64,000 nucleotides of DNA from Cupidesulfovibrio sp000226255 (lineage in GTDB: Bacteria > Desulfobacterota > Desulfovibrionia > Desulfovibrionales > Desulfovibrionaceae). A model generated the notes under the pieces. It was not told the origin of the DNA. It made no database searches and was given only the letters and a program-made list of their open reading frames with translations. Below are positions 40,625 to 49,962 of this stretch, in pieces (position 1 is the stretch's first letter; every line of letters starts with the position of its first letter). The translations under genes were made by a program, and so were the position numbers. The DNA is taken from positions 1 to 64,000 of the forward strand of contig NZ_AP036014.1 in assembly GCF_003402415.2 (NCBI RefSeq), in the 5' to 3' direction.

Positions 40625-41251
40625 ATGAAGCGCTTCGTGGTCGGCATATCCGGCGCCAGCGGCATGCCCCTGGCCGTCACCCTGCTGCGCGGGCTGCGCG
40701 CCGCCGCGCGCACCCTGCCTGGTCAGCCTGATCTCGCTGGTCAATCTGCGCTGTCAGGCGGCGTGCAGACGCACCTTGTGGTGTCCGACGCGGCCCGGCA
40801 GGTGCTGGCCCTTGAATCGGACCTGCGCGCCGAAGACCTGCTGGCCCTGGCCGACGTGGTGCACGACGCGCGCGATTTCGGCGCGCCGCCCTCCAGCGGT
40901 TCGTGGCCCCACGACGGCATGGTGGTCTGCCCCTGCTCCATGAGCACGCTGGCCGCCATCGCCCACGGCACCGGCAGCAACCTGCTGCACCGCGCCGCCG
41001 ACGTCACCCTGAAGGAACGCCGCCCGCTGGTGCTGGTGGTGCGCGAAACGCCCCTGAGCCGGGTGCACCTGCGCAACATGCTGGCCGCCGCCGAGGCGGG
41101 CGCGGTGATCATGCCGCCCTGCCCCGGCTTCTACGCGCGGCCCGCCAGCGTGCAGGACATCCTGGACCACCTTGCCGGGCGCATTCTGGACCAGATCGGC
41201 GTGCCCAATGCCCTTGCCGCCCGCTGGGGCGAGGCCGCCGAACGGGAATAG
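40625..41251 (+). CDS. ubiX: Flavin prenyltransferase UbiX
   Basis: Makes the prenylated FMN cofactor used by UbiD-type decarboxylases, from FMN and dimethylallyl phosphate. The 208-residue product has the FMN-binding GISGASGMPLAVTLLRGL at residues 7-24, CPCSMSTLAAIAHGTGSNLL in the middle, and the segment RPLVLVVRETPLSRVHLRNM. After about residue 28 there is an extra stretch of degenerate Gly-Gln-containing triplets that most UbiX proteins lack. ATG 40625 has CGGAGA 6 bases upstream. No ubiD partner lies in the window. Confidence 0.93.
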   Translation: MKRFVVGISGASGMPLAVTLLRGLRAAARTLPGQPDLAGQSALSGGVQTHLVVSDAARQVLALESDLRAEDLLALADVVHDARDFGAPPSSGSWPHDGMVVCPCSMSTLAAIAHGTGSNLLHRAADVTLKERRPLVLVVRETPLSRVHLRNMLAAAEAGAVIMPPCPGFYARPASVQDILDHLAGRILDQIGVPNALAARWGEAAERE

Positions 41252-41443
41252 CCCGCGCCGCCACGGCCGCGCGGCAGCGAGAGGAAACGCCGACTCCCCG
41301 GTGTTGCGTCGACACCGAAGGGCCAGGGCAACGTTTCCGTGGCCGCATCGCGGGCGCCCCCCGCCGTCCGGGCACGAACGGTCCTGGATCGGCATGGCCG
41401 CGCCGGTGCGGAAACCTTTTTTGCGGAAAGGCAGGATCAGACC

Positions 41444-42172
41444 ATGCAATACAGTCTCACATGGCACGGCCACGCCAATTTCCAGATTTCCTGCGACCGG
41501 GCCAACGTGCTGGTGGACCCGTTTTTCGAGGGCAACCCCTCGGCGTCCACCCCGTGGAGCGACATCGCCCCGCCCGACCTCGTGCTGGTCACCCACGACC
41601 ATGGCGACCACGTGGGCCAGGCCGTGCAGATATGCAACACCACCGGCGCGCTGCTGGGATGCATCGTGGGCACGGCCCAGCGTCTGCTGGAAGAAGGGCT
41701 GCGCCCCGGCCTGCTGCTGAACTCCATCGGCTTCAACATTGGCGGCACGGTGGCGCACAAGGAAATTTCCGTCACCATGACCCAGGCCTTCCACTCGTCC
41801 GAGTCGGGCGCACCCGTGGGGTACATCGTGACCATGCCGGGCGGCTTCACCTTCTACCACGCCGGGGACACGGGCATCTTCTCGTCGATGGAGCTGTGGG
41901 GACGGCTGCATTCCATCGACCTGGCCATGCTGCCCATCGGCGGCACCTTCACCATGGACGCGCGGCAGGCGGCCATGGCCAGCGCCATGCTGCGCACCCG
42001 CTCGGTGGTGCCCATGCACTGGGGCACTTTTCCGGTGCTGGAGCAGAACACCGAGCGCTTTCGCGAGCAACTGCGCAACCATGCCCCCGACTGTCGGCTG
42101 TTCGACATGAAGCCCGGCGACACCATCACCCTGGACATGGGCGAGGATGGCCGAGGCTGCGCCTACTGTTAG
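41444..42172 (+). CDS. Metal-dependent hydrolase, UPF0173 / metallo-beta-lactamase fold
   Basis: A 242-residue predicted hydrolase. The metal site THDHGDHVG (about residues 50-58) is followed by histidines in FYHAGDTGIF and PMHWGTFPVLEQ. The N-terminus MQYSLTWHGHANFQI and the absence of an extra C-terminal domain agree with the YtkL/UPF0173 group rather than RNase J. Substrate unknown. ATG 41444 has AGGA 8 bases upstream. It lies 192 bp after ubiX with no clear terminator between, so cotranscription is possible. Confidence 0.85.
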   Translation: MQYSLTWHGHANFQISCDRANVLVDPFFEGNPSASTPWSDIAPPDLVLVTHDHGDHVGQAVQICNTTGALLGCIVGTAQRLLEEGLRPGLLLNSIGFNIGGTVAHKEISVTMTQAFHSSESGAPVGYIVTMPGGFTFYHAGDTGIFSSMELWGRLHSIDLAMLPIGGTFTMDARQAAMASAMLRTRSVVPMHWGTFPVLEQNTERFREQLRNHAPDCRLFDMKPGDTITLDMGEDGRGCAYC

Positions 42173-42454
42173 GCACACGATCTTTTTTGCCGCCGAAGGA
42201 AAACACCTGCCAGCGCCAAAAAATCCTCGCGTGCGTGTGGATGCAGCACGTAATCTGGAAAAGACAGGACACCGGCCGCGCGCTCGTGGCAACGGACCCG
42301 CACCATCAACACTGCAACACGCCTTGCGCGCCACGCGCCGGAATGCGGATTCCGGCCCACGGGCACAGGGCATCGCCTCCGGTTTCGCGCATGTCTGGCA
42401 TCGTGCGCGGGAGGTCTGGAGCAAGCGGGGCGTGTGCCCCGGTTCGGCACCTCC

Positions 42455-42772
42455 ATGGAACACGCGGCGGTAACATACAAATGGGTTGTCTATCTTGTGC
42501 GCTGTGCCGACGGGACGCTGTACTGCGGCGTCACCACGGACATGGAACGGCGCCTTGGCGAGCACAACCGGGGCAGGGGCGCACGCTACACGCGTTCGCG
42601 CCGCCCGGTCACGCTGGTCGCCACCGCCCCGTTCCCTGACCGCAGCACCGCACAGAAGGCCGAGCATCACGTCAAACGGCTGCCCCCCGACAGGAAGCAG
42701 GAAGCACTGGCACGATACGCCAGCGCACTTCCCGTCGCGGCGTCGCCGAGCGCCCCGCGCACGAAGGAATGA
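42455..42772 (+). CDS. GIY-YIG nuclease-like protein, UPF0213
   Basis: A 105-residue single-domain GIY-YIG protein: WVVYLVRCADGTLYCGVTTD carries the variant of the GIY...YIG motif, followed by RRLGEHNRGRGARYTRSRRP with the catalytic-type arginine. The family may act in DNA repair, but no function is proven. A GTG at 42434 is also in frame and has GGAG upstream at a long spacing. The ATG at 42455 is favoured by length. Its stop overlaps the start region of the RNA helicase gene (ATGAGAATG), so the two are translationally coupled. Confidence 0.82.
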   Translation: MEHAAVTYKWVVYLVRCADGTLYCGVTTDMERRLGEHNRGRGARYTRSRRPVTLVATAPFPDRSTAQKAEHHVKRLPPDRKQEALARYASALPVAASPSAPRTKE

Positions 42773-42774
42773 GA

Positions 42775-44370
42775 ATGGAAACCTTACGTTTTGAAGAATT
42801 GTCCCTTTCCAAGGAAATCCTGAAAGCCATCGAAGAGATGGGCTTCGAAGAAGCCTCGCCCATTCAGGCGCTGGCCATCCCCCACATCATGGAAGGCCGC
42901 GACGTCATCGGCCAGGCCCAGACCGGCACCGGCAAGACCGCCGCCTTCGGCATTCCCCTGCTGGAACGCATCGACCCGCGCGAAAAGGACATCCAGGGCA
43001 TCATCCTGTGCCCCACGCGCGAACTGGCCATCCAGGTGGCGGAAGAACTCACCCAGCTTTCCTCGCGCAAGCGCGGCCTGTACGTGCTGCCCGTGTACGG
43101 CGGGCAGCCCATCGACCGCCAGTTCAAGGCCCTGCGCCGCGGCGCGCAGGTGGTGGTGGGCACCCCCGGCCGCGTCATGGACCACATGGAGCGCGGCACC
43201 ATCAACCTTTCCACGGTGCGCATGGCCGTGCTGGATGAAGCCGACGAAATGCTCGACATGGGCTTTCGCGACGACATCGAGCACATCCTGGGCCAGGTGC
43301 GGAGCGAAGCGCAGACGGTGTTCTTTTCCGCCACCATGCCCCCGGCCATCCTGGACATGGCCCAGCGCTTCCTGAAGACGCCCGAATTCCTCAAGGTGAC
43401 CCAGAAGCAGGTCACCGTGCCCAGCATCGAACAAATCTACTACGAAGTGCGGCCCTTCCAGAAGCTGGAGGCGCTGTGCCGCGTGCTGGACCTGTACAAC
43501 CCCAAGCGCGCCATCGTGTTCTGCTCGACCAAGCGCGGCGTGGATGAACTGACCCAGCACCTGCAAGGGCGCGGCTACCAGGCCGACGGCCTGCACGGCA
43601 ACCTCAACCAGTCGCAGCGCGACCGGGTGATGGCGCGCTTCCGCAGTAACGGCATCGAAATCCTGGTGGCCACCGACGTGGCCGCGCGCGGCATCGACGT
43701 GGACGACGTGGAAGCCGTGGTCAACTACGACATCCCCAACGCGGTCGAACACTACGTGCACCGCATCGGCCGCACCGGCCGCGCCGGGCGTTCCGGCCGG
43801 GCGTTCACCTTTGTCTCCGGGCGCGACTTCTACAAGCTGCGCGACATCAAGAAGTTCACCAAGGCGCACATCGTGCAGCACCAGGTGCCCACGTCCAGCG
43901 ACGTGGCCACGGTGAAGACCAACCAGCTGCTGGCCGAAGTGCGCCGCCACATCGAGGCGGGCGAGCTGGAAAAGTACACCGACATCGTGGAATCGTTCCT
44001 GGACGAGGACGTGACCACCGTGGACATGGCCGCCGCGCTGCTGAAGCTGCTGATGCGCCGTGAACTGGGCGACGCCGTGCCCGGCGGTGAAAAGACCCCT
44101 GCGGGCACCGGGGCCGAACCCGGCATGGTGCGCCTGTTCCTGAACGTGGGCCGCAAGATGCGCGTCACCGCGCGCGACATCGTGGGGGCCATCGCGGGCG
44201 AAACGGGCATACCCGGCCGCATGATCGGGGCCATCGACATCCGCGACCGCGTATCGTTCGTGGAAGTGCCCGCCGACTACGCGCAAGAGGTGCTCTCCGT
44301 CATGAACGGCAACCAGATCCGGGGCTTCCGCCTGGCGGTGGAACCGGCGACCCCGCGCGAACGGGATTAG
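42775..44370 (+). CDS. DEAD-box ATP-dependent RNA helicase with DbpA-type RNA-binding domain
   Basis: A 531-residue RNA helicase for ribosome assembly or RNA remodelling, of the DeaD/CsdA kind. Motifs appear in order: Q motif near ASPIQALAIP, motif I AQTGTGKTAAF, Ia PTRELAIQ, II VLDEADEML, III SATMP, V ATDVAARGIDV and VI HRIGRTGRAGRSGRA. After a helical linker comes a DbpA-like RNA-binding domain (about 450-525: VRLFLNVGRKMRVTARDIVG). ATG 42775 is chosen because GAAGGA lies 8 bases upstream. An ATG at 42769 is too close to that signal. A strong bidirectional hairpin follows at 44601. Confidence 0.92.
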   Translation: METLRFEELSLSKEILKAIEEMGFEEASPIQALAIPHIMEGRDVIGQAQTGTGKTAAFGIPLLERIDPREKDIQGIILCPTRELAIQVAEELTQLSSRKRGLYVLPVYGGQPIDRQFKALRRGAQVVVGTPGRVMDHMERGTINLSTVRMAVLDEADEMLDMGFRDDIEHILGQVRSEAQTVFFSATMPPAILDMAQRFLKTPEFLKVTQKQVTVPSIEQIYYEVRPFQKLEALCRVLDLYNPKRAIVFCSTKRGVDELTQHLQGRGYQADGLHGNLNQSQRDRVMARFRSNGIEILVATDVAARGIDVDDVEAVVNYDIPNAVEHYVHRIGRTGRAGRSGRAFTFVSGRDFYKLRDIKKFTKAHIVQHQVPTSSDVATVKTNQLLAEVRRHIEAGELEKYTDIVESFLDEDVTTVDMAAALLKLLMRRELGDAVPGGEKTPAGTGAEPGMVRLFLNVGRKMRVTARDIVGAIAGETGIPGRMIGAIDIRDRVSFVEVPADYAQEVLSVMNGNQIRGFRLAVEPATPRERD

Positions 44371-44600
44371 GTGGCATAGCCGCAAGGCGCCTTTTGTCCT
44401 CTGCCTGCGTCAGTCCGCCGTTCCATTCCGGTCGAGTACGGAAAGAGCGCGCTGCGGTCGCCATCCGTAAGGTTCGCAAGCTCACCTAACGGCTGCCGCA
44501 CGTCCCTCCATGGAACGACGGCCTTCCTTGGCAGAGAACAAAATTCCCTCTTGCGGCAACGCCACCTGTGGCTGCGCGTAACGAAACAAAGACCGTAGAA
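44371..44600. other. Gap with a family C unit
   Basis: No gene. Contains one clear family C unit and otherwise unremarkable sequence. Confidence 0.6.
44452..44499 (+). repeat. Family C palindromic unit
   Basis: GCTGCGGTCGCCATCCGTAA, then GGTTCGCAAGCTCACC, then TAACGGCTGCCGC. The outer parts (GCGG...GCC and its relative GGCTGCCGC) can pair, so the whole unit is one imperfect palindrome. Confidence 0.65.
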
Positions 44601-44640
44601 AAAGAAAGTGAGGTCCCGGCATCGGGGCCTCACTTTCTTT
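44601..44640. terminator. Bidirectional terminator after the helicase gene
   Basis: AAAGAAAGTGAGG (with a mismatch) pairs with CCTCACTTTCTTT through CCCG/CGGG. A long stem with A and T ends serves both convergent genes. Confidence 0.8.
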
Positions 44641-44746
44641 GTTGAAAAACAGCGCCGCAGACTAATTCACAGTGTCGAGGGAGGCGCGCCCGTTATGCGG
44701 TCCTTTCCGCCTAACGGGTGGTGACCGCCACGCGTCAAAAGGATTA

Positions 44747-45376
44747 CTACCCCGCCCAGGCCTGCCGGGCCAGCGACAGGGCCACGCCCCACACCACCAG
44801 GCAAACGCTGCCGTCCAGCACCCGCCAGGCCACGGGCTTGCGGAACAGCGGGGCCAGCACCCTGCCGCAGCCGCCAAGGGCGAAGAACCACAGGCACGAG
44901 GCCGTGGCCGCGCCCGCGCCGAAGGAAAGCCGTTCGGCCGCCGGGTAGTGCCCGCTGATGCCGCCCAGCATGACCACGGTATCGAGGTACACGTGCGGGT
45001 TCAGCAGAGACACGGCCAGGGTGGCCCCCAGCACCCGGCGCAGGCTGGTGCGCCCACCGTCGCCCACCGCCCGGTCGGCCTCAAGGATGCCGGGCCGCAG
45101 GGCCGAGCGCAACGCGCCGAACCCGAACCACGCCAAGAACACCGCGCCGCCCACTGCCGCGCCCTGCCGCAGCAGCGGGCTGGCGGCAACCGCCGTGCCC
45201 ACCCCGGCCACCCCGGCGGTAATCAGCACCACGTCAATGAGCGCGCACAGCGCGGCCACGGCCATGTGGTGGTTGCGGCGCAGGCTCTGGGTCAGCACGA
45301 AGGCGTTCTGCGCGCCGATGGCGATGATCAGGCTGGCCCCGATGCCGAGGCCCTGAAGGTAGGGGGTAGGGTGCAT
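44747..45376 (-). CDS. LysE/ArgO-family basic amino acid exporter
   Basis: Inner-membrane exporter of 209 residues with about six helices. It starts MHPTPYLQGLGIGASLIIAI, then has the family motif GAQNAFVLTQSLRRNHH (about 22-38) and NPHVYLDTVVMLGG (about 123-136), both typical of the LysE/ArgO group. It is divergent from an ArgP/LysG-type regulator gene 124 bp away, the same pairing that controls argO in E. coli and lysE in Corynebacterium. The ATG at 45376 has CAGGAG 7 bases upstream. Arginine or lysine is therefore the likely substrate. Confidence 0.87.
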   Translation of the reverse strand: MHPTPYLQGLGIGASLIIAIGAQNAFVLTQSLRRNHHMAVAALCALIDVVLITAGVAGVGTAVAASPLLRQGAAVGGAVFLAWFGFGALRSALRPGILEADRAVGDGGRTSLRRVLGATLAVSLLNPHVYLDTVVMLGGISGHYPAAERLSFGAGAATASCLWFFALGGCGRVLAPLFRKPVAWRVLDGSVCLVVWGVALSLARQAWAG

Positions 45377-45456
45377 GACGCGACTCCTGAAGCAGGATGG
45401 GATGCCCGGCAAGGCCGGTACGCCTACCCACTACGCCGTTCCGGGCCATGCGTGAA

Positions 45457-45491
45457 ATTACTTGTTGTGCTGTTGCATAAGCATAAGTAAT
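45457..45491. promoter_or_regulatory. Divergent operator-like inverted repeat between exporter and regulator
   Basis: ATTACTT (45457-45463) and AAGTAAT (45485-45491) are arms of an inverted repeat centred in the divergent gap, with GCATAAGCATAAG direct repeats inside. This is a good candidate for the LysR-type regulator site. Confidence 0.55.
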
Positions 45492-45499
45492 GATCGGCC

Positions 45500-46462
45500 A
45501 TGCTTGATTACCGACTTGTGGAGGCCGTGGCCGCCGTCATCCGTGAAGGGGGCTTCGAGCGGGCCGCACGGGTGCTGCACCTGACGCAGTCCGCCGTATC
45601 GCAGCGGGTGAAAGCGCTGGAGGACCAGTTGGGCACCGTGCTGGTGGTGCGCGCCACCCCGGCCCGCGCCACCGACGAGGGCCGCCGCCTGCTGGCACAC
45701 TGCGACAAGGTGGGGCTGCTGGAAACCGATCTGGCCGCCGCGCTGCGGCCAGAGGGCGGTGCTGGCGGCGCATCCGGTTGGCCGGATTCGGATGACTCCG
45801 AAATCGCCGACATCCCCTGGACCACCCTGCCGGTGGCCGTGAACGCCGACAGCCTGGCCACGTGGTTTCCCGACGCCGTGGCCCCGTTCCTGCGCGCGGA
45901 GCGCGCCCTGCTGGACCTGTCCGTGGACGATCAGGAGCGCACCCATCTTCTGTTGCGCGACGGCCACGTGGCCGCCGCCGTGTCCACCCGCGCCGCCGCC
46001 GTGCAGGGCTGCCGCTGCCTGCCCCTGGGCCGGGTGGACTACCTGTGTCTGGCCGCGCCGGACTTCGCCGCGCAGTGGTTCCCCGTCGGGCTCACCGAGG
46101 CCGCCCTGTGCCGCGCGCCCGCCGTGATCTTCAACCGCGCCGACGAGGTGCATCACCAGTTCCTGCGCGGCCTGCTGCCCAGCGCCGCGTCCTTTGAAAA
46201 GATCACCCGCAGCCTGCCGCTGCATTACATTCCTTCGTCCGAACGGTTCGTGGACGTGGTTGCCCAGGGCCTTGCCTACGGCATGATTCCCCTGCCCCAG
46301 GCCCGCCACCATCTCTCCGACGGCCGCCTGGTCGATCTCGCTCCCGGCCGTGCCGTGCCCATCCACCTTTTCTGGCACTGCTGGGGACTGCGCACCCGCC
46401 TGCTTGATGCCCTGACCCACCATGTGGTCAGTCATGCCCAACAGGTGCTGGCGCAGGAATAG
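45500..46462 (+). CDS. LysR-family regulator, ArgP/LysG type
   Basis: A 320-residue LysR-type regulator. The N-terminal winged helix is MLDYRLVEAVAAVIREGGFE followed by RAARVLHLTQSAVSQRVKAL. The LysR substrate domain begins with WTTLPVAVNADSLATWFPDA, wording characteristic of ArgP/IciA/LysG. A linker around residues 87-100 contains an extra Gly/Asp-rich stretch. It controls the divergent exporter (inference from the pairing). No Shine-Dalgarno sequence is obvious (ATCGGCC before the ATG). Confidence 0.88.
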   Translation: MLDYRLVEAVAAVIREGGFERAARVLHLTQSAVSQRVKALEDQLGTVLVVRATPARATDEGRRLLAHCDKVGLLETDLAAALRPEGGAGGASGWPDSDDSEIADIPWTTLPVAVNADSLATWFPDAVAPFLRAERALLDLSVDDQERTHLLLRDGHVAAAVSTRAAAVQGCRCLPLGRVDYLCLAAPDFAAQWFPVGLTEAALCRAPAVIFNRADEVHHQFLRGLLPSAASFEKITRSLPLHYIPSSERFVDVVAQGLAYGMIPLPQARHHLSDGRLVDLAPGRAVPIHLFWHCWGLRTRLLDALTHHVVSHAQQVLAQE

Positions 46463-46487
46463 ACAAAGGCAATCCATGAAATGAATC

Positions 46488-46551
46488 GGGGGGAAGGAAC
46501 CTTTTAAAAAAGGTTCCTTCCCCCCGGGCCCCCCATCCTCCCAAACTTTTC
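46488..46551 (+). terminator. Family A hairpin (A4) after the argP-like gene
   Basis: A perfect 18-bp stem (46488-46505 with 46508-46525, loop AA), then the tail GGGCCCCCCATCCTCC and CAAACTTTT. Confidence 0.7.
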
Positions 46552-46699
46552 ATTTGGTCTGATGGGCAAAAGGTACGAAAGCCACGGCCTCACCCGCTAC
46601 ATAGTTTCATCTACACCCTGTATGCGTGGCGCGGCTCACTTGAAAAGCATTGGAAATATCAACTCCGCAAAAAGCCAAGCGGCTTTGCTCTCCCCCATA

Positions 46700-46763
46700 C
46701 AAAAAGTTTTGAGGGATGGGGGTCCGGGGGAAGGGAACTTTTTCAAAAGTTCCCTTCCCCCGG
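46700..46763 (-). terminator. Family A hairpin (A5) after cobT
   Basis: A perfect 19-bp stem (46724-46742 with 46745-46763, loop TC). Its tail, read on the minus strand, is CCGGACCCCCATCCCTC followed by AAAACTTTTTG. Confidence 0.7.
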
Positions 46764-46790
46764 TTCTCTTCCATCAAATCTAGCTTCTCC

Positions 46791-47870
46791 CTACTTCCCG
46801 GCATCCACCCCGGCATCGCCGAAGGTGGCCATCTTTTCGAAGATGTCGGCGGCGCTGCGCAGCAGGAAGATGGACAACGCGCCGCCGGTGCCTTCGCCAA
46901 GGCGCAGGCCAAGGTCGAGCAGGGGGCGGATGTCCAGCTTGTGCAGGATGGCCTTGTGGCCCTGTTCTGCGGAGGCGTGGCTGAACACGCAGTACCCGGC
47001 CACGGCGGGGGCTATTTTCCAGGCGGCGGTATAGGCGGCGGAGGAAATGAAACCGTCGATGACGGCCACCAGGCGGTGGCGGGCAGCGCCCAGGATGAGG
47101 CCCGCCAGCGCGGCGATTTCCAGCCCGCCCACGGCGGCCAGGATGTCCACGGGGTCGCCGGATTCGATGGCGCGGCGGTTGGCGGCCAGGGCGGCGCGGA
47201 TGACCTGGGCCTTGCGGGCCACGCCGTGGGCGTCCAGGCCCGTGCCGGGGCCGGTGACGGTTTCCGGATCAAGGCCGAGGTAGGCGCAGTACAGGGCGGT
47301 GGAAGGGGTGGTGTTGGCGATGCCCATGTCGCCGGTGCCCACGCAGCGGCAGCCGTCGGCGGCGGCCTGCGCGGCAAGCTCCGCGCCCAGCAGCAGGGCG
47401 GCCTCGCACTGTTCGCGGGTCATGGCCGGGCCGTGGGTCATGTTGGCGGTGCCGGGGGCCACCTTGCGGCGGATGAGCTGCGGGTGCGGGTCGAAGTCGT
47501 CGCCCAGGCACCCGGCGTCCACCACGCGCAGGTCGATGCCCGCGGTGGCGCACAACACGTTGATGCCCGCGCCGCCGTTCAGGAAATTGAGCACCATCTG
47601 GCGGGTCACTTCCTGCGGGAACAGCGAAACGCCCTCGGCGGCCACGCCGTGGTCGCCCGCAATGGTGAAGATGCGCGCCGGGTCGACGGCAAGGGGGCGC
47701 GCGCCGCCCTGGATGCGGTGCATCTGGAGCGCGAGGTCTTCCAGACGGCCCAGGCTGCCGCGCGGCTTGGTGAGATTGTCCAGATGGGCCTGACCGGCCG
47801 TGTCGTGCCCGTGGTCCACGGGGTCGATGGCGGCGATGAGGTCGAGAAGGCGCGGAGAGAGAGACGGCAT
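46791..47870 (-). CDS. cobT: Nicotinate-nucleotide--dimethylbenzimidazole phosphoribosyltransferase
   Basis: Activates the lower base of cobalamin by transferring phosphoribose from nicotinate mononucleotide. The 359-residue product has LTKPRGSLGRLEDLALQM at about 34-51, GDHGVAAEGVSLFPQEVT, GAGINVLCATAG, GDMGIANTTPS and a C-terminal GEGTGGALSIFLLR, in the order expected for CobT, including a conserved glutamate near GEGTG. The frame extends to 48170 through low-complexity sequence; the ATG at 47870 fits the CobT N-terminus, with GGGGG upstream. Other cobalamin genes are not visible nearby. Family A hairpin A5 follows. Confidence 0.93.
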   Translation of the reverse strand: MPSLSPRLLDLIAAIDPVDHGHDTAGQAHLDNLTKPRGSLGRLEDLALQMHRIQGGARPLAVDPARIFTIAGDHGVAAEGVSLFPQEVTRQMVLNFLNGGAGINVLCATAGIDLRVVDAGCLGDDFDPHPQLIRRKVAPGTANMTHGPAMTREQCEAALLLGAELAAQAAADGCRCVGTGDMGIANTTPSTALYCAYLGLDPETVTGPGTGLDAHGVARKAQVIRAALAANRRAIESGDPVDILAAVGGLEIAALAGLILGAARHRLVAVIDGFISSAAYTAAWKIAPAVAGYCVFSHASAEQGHKAILHKLDIRPLLDLGLRLGEGTGGALSIFLLRSAADIFEKMATFGDAGVDAGK

Positions 47871-48162
47871 GGGAAACCCCCGGATGTGTCGGTGTGGAAC
47901 GGGAACCGGCGCACGGTAGCGCCACGGGCCGGGCAAGGCAAGCCGGGCCGAGCCAAGCCGGGCCGAAGGGACGCATGAGCCCGTGCGGGCGCGCCGCCAT
48001 TGTGCCGTGCGGGCATGCTGCTTCACGCAGCGCGCCGCCTGCCACGCCTGGGTTCCCGCATGCTGCGGGCCATTGCGCGCCACCCCCCTTGCCGTTGCCC
48101 CCGGCAGGTCGCATAGTGGTGCGTGCGAAACCGCAGCACGCACACCACGGAGAGCAGCCACC

Positions 48163-49749
48163 ATGTCCATCCATAGAGATTCGCCGCGACGGGCCGCCGT
48201 TGCCCATGCCGTTCAGGTCGTTCAGGCCGGTCAGGCAGGTCAGGCAGGTCAGGCCGGACGCCGCGCAACCCGCCGTCTCGTCCGCCTCACCCGTCTTACC
48301 TGGCACGGCATTCTGGCCGTGGCCCTCGCGGCCCTGCCGCTCCAGGTGTCCGCCCTGGCCGCCGAATCTCCGCCCCCGCCGCTGCTGGCCGACCAGCCGG
48401 TGTCCTCGCAGCCCGGCCGCCCGGCCATCACCGTGCCCACGCCGCGCTCGCCCGCCCTGCCTGCGGGCATTCCGGAAAACAGCCCGCGCCTCACCCCGGT
48501 GGTGCGCGCGGTCAGCGCCGTGGCCCCCGCCGTGGTCAACATCACCACCGCGCGGGTGGTGGAACGCAATTTCAATCCCTTCCCCGGCCTGATGGACGAC
48601 GAATCGGCCCGCGAGATGTTCCCCAGCCTGCCCACCCAGCGCCAGACCCGGCGGAGCCTGGGTTCCGGGGTGATCATCAACCCGGACGGGGGGCACCCCG
48701 GCATCGTGCTCACCAATGCCCACGTCATCGCCGGGGCCACGGGCATCGCGGTGCACCTGCTGGACGGCCGCTCGCTGGACGCGGAACTGCTGGGCTCGGA
48801 CACCGACTTCGACATCGCCGTGCTGCGCGTGCCCGGCGCGCAGAACCTGCCCGCCGTGAAGATGGCCACCTCGGCCGACCTCATGCCCGGCGAGACGGTG
48901 ATCGCCATCGGCAACCCCTTCGGCTTCGCGCACACCGTGACCACCGGGGTGGTCTCCGCCCTTGGACGGTCCATCAAGGTGGAGCAGGGCATGATCACCG
49001 ACCTCGTCCAGACCGACGCGGCCATCAACCCCGGCAACAGCGGCGGCCCGCTGCTGAACATCATGGGCGAGCTCATCGGCATCAACACGGCGGTCTACGC
49101 CAAGGGCGAGGGCATCGGCTTCGCCATTCCCGTGGACAAGGCCCGCCGCGTGGTCGAGGAACTGCTGGGCCAGGGCCGGGTGGACCCGGTGTGGCTGGGC
49201 GTGATGGGGCAGGACATCGACCAGCGCACGGCGGCCTGGCTGGGGCTGAAGCGCGCCTCGGGCATGCTGGTGACCGACGTGCAGCAGGGCACGCCCGCCG
49301 AAAAGGCGGGCCTGCGCCCCGGCGACGTGCTGGTGTCCATCAACGGCAACCCCATAGAGGACAAGGACGCCTACATCATGCTGCTGCGCAACTACACCCA
49401 CCGCGACACGCTGGAGGTGGGCATACTGCGCGAAGGCAAGACGGCCACCCTGCGCATGACCCCGGCGGTGCTCACGCAGGAAACGGCGGAACGCCTGGCC
49501 GAACGGCGCTGGGGCCTGCGGGTGCAGGAGGCGCAAGGCAACGGCGTGCGCATCAACGTCGTGCTCCCCAACAGCCCGGCCGCGCGGCTGGGGCTTTCCC
49601 CCGGCGACGTGGTGCGCCAGGTGGGCGGGGTGCGGGTGAACTCCACCCGCGACTTCGCGCAGGCGTTTGCCCGGCACCGTCTGGCGGGCAAGGTGACCCT
49701 GCTCATCCAGCGCGCGGGAAAGGGTTACTATGTGTCGCTGGCGGTTTAG
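48163..49749 (+). CDS. Periplasmic serine protease HtrA/DegP type, two PDZ domains
   Basis: A 528-residue periplasmic chaperone-protease. The Sec signal region is unusually long: a basic N-region of about 45 residues containing five 9-bp repeat units, then a hydrophobic core LAVALAALPLQVSALA and a predicted cut before AES. The trypsin-like domain carries the triad His in LTNAHVIAG, Asp in DTDFDIAVLR and Ser in NPGNSGGPLLN. PDZ1 follows (LGVMGQDI...GTPAEKAGLRPGDVL), then PDZ2 (VVLPNSPAARLGLSPGDVV). ATG 48163 has CGGAGAG 9 bases upstream. The frame to 47983 has no signal. It stands alone. Confidence 0.9.
   Translation: MSIHRDSPRRAAVAHAVQVVQAGQAGQAGQAGRRATRRLVRLTRLTWHGILAVALAALPLQVSALAAESPPPPLLADQPVSSQPGRPAITVPTPRSPALPAGIPENSPRLTPVVRAVSAVAPAVVNITTARVVERNFNPFPGLMDDESAREMFPSLPTQRQTRRSLGSGVIINPDGGHPGIVLTNAHVIAGATGIAVHLLDGRSLDAELLGSDTDFDIAVLRVPGAQNLPAVKMATSADLMPGETVIAIGNPFGFAHTVTTGVVSALGRSIKVEQGMITDLVQTDAAINPGNSGGPLLNIMGELIGINTAVYAKGEGIGFAIPVDKARRVVEELLGQGRVDPVWLGVMGQDIDQRTAAWLGLKRASGMLVTDVQQGTPAEKAGLRPGDVLVSINGNPIEDKDAYIMLLRNYTHRDTLEVGILREGKTATLRMTPAVLTQETAERLAERRWGLRVQEAQGNGVRINVVLPNSPAARLGLSPGDVVRQVGGVRVNSTRDFAQAFARHRLAGKVTLLIQRAGKGYYVSLAV
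48211..48255. repeat. Five-copy 9-bp tandem repeat in the htrA-like gene
   Basis: GTTCAGGTC, GTTCAGGCC, GGTCAGGCA, GGTCAGGCA, GGTCAGGCC, in frame, encode Val-Gln-Ala/Gly-Gln-Ala triplets ahead of the signal-peptide core. Confidence 0.85.
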
Positions 49750-49814
49750 GAAGGCGCGAATTTCGCGCCGCGAGAATTCCTGTCGGCCGCAGGGGTGAGA
49801 ATTTGCGTCAGCGC

Positions 49815-49843
49815 TTGACACCCCGGTTGACGCCAGCTATCTG
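49815..49843 (+). promoter_or_regulatory. Sigma-70 promoter of the ferredoxin gene
   Basis: TTGACA (49815-49820), a 17-bp spacer, TATCTG (49838-49843). The leader is about 115 bases. Confidence 0.65.
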
Positions 49844-49962
49844 CAATTTCGATGGTAAGCCGTCAAACCCTGTCGTGACGCGGTTTTTCCGCAATCAGGA
49901 CAGGGAATTGTTCCCAAAGAGCCGACTACGTCGTCGGCCGAAAAACACGCCTGGAGGATGAC

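Larger units (their letters stand above)
46463..46790. other. Gap between convergent genes, filled by two family A elements
   Basis: No gene. The two family A hairpins stand at opposite ends, each in the sense orientation of the gene it follows. Confidence 0.75.
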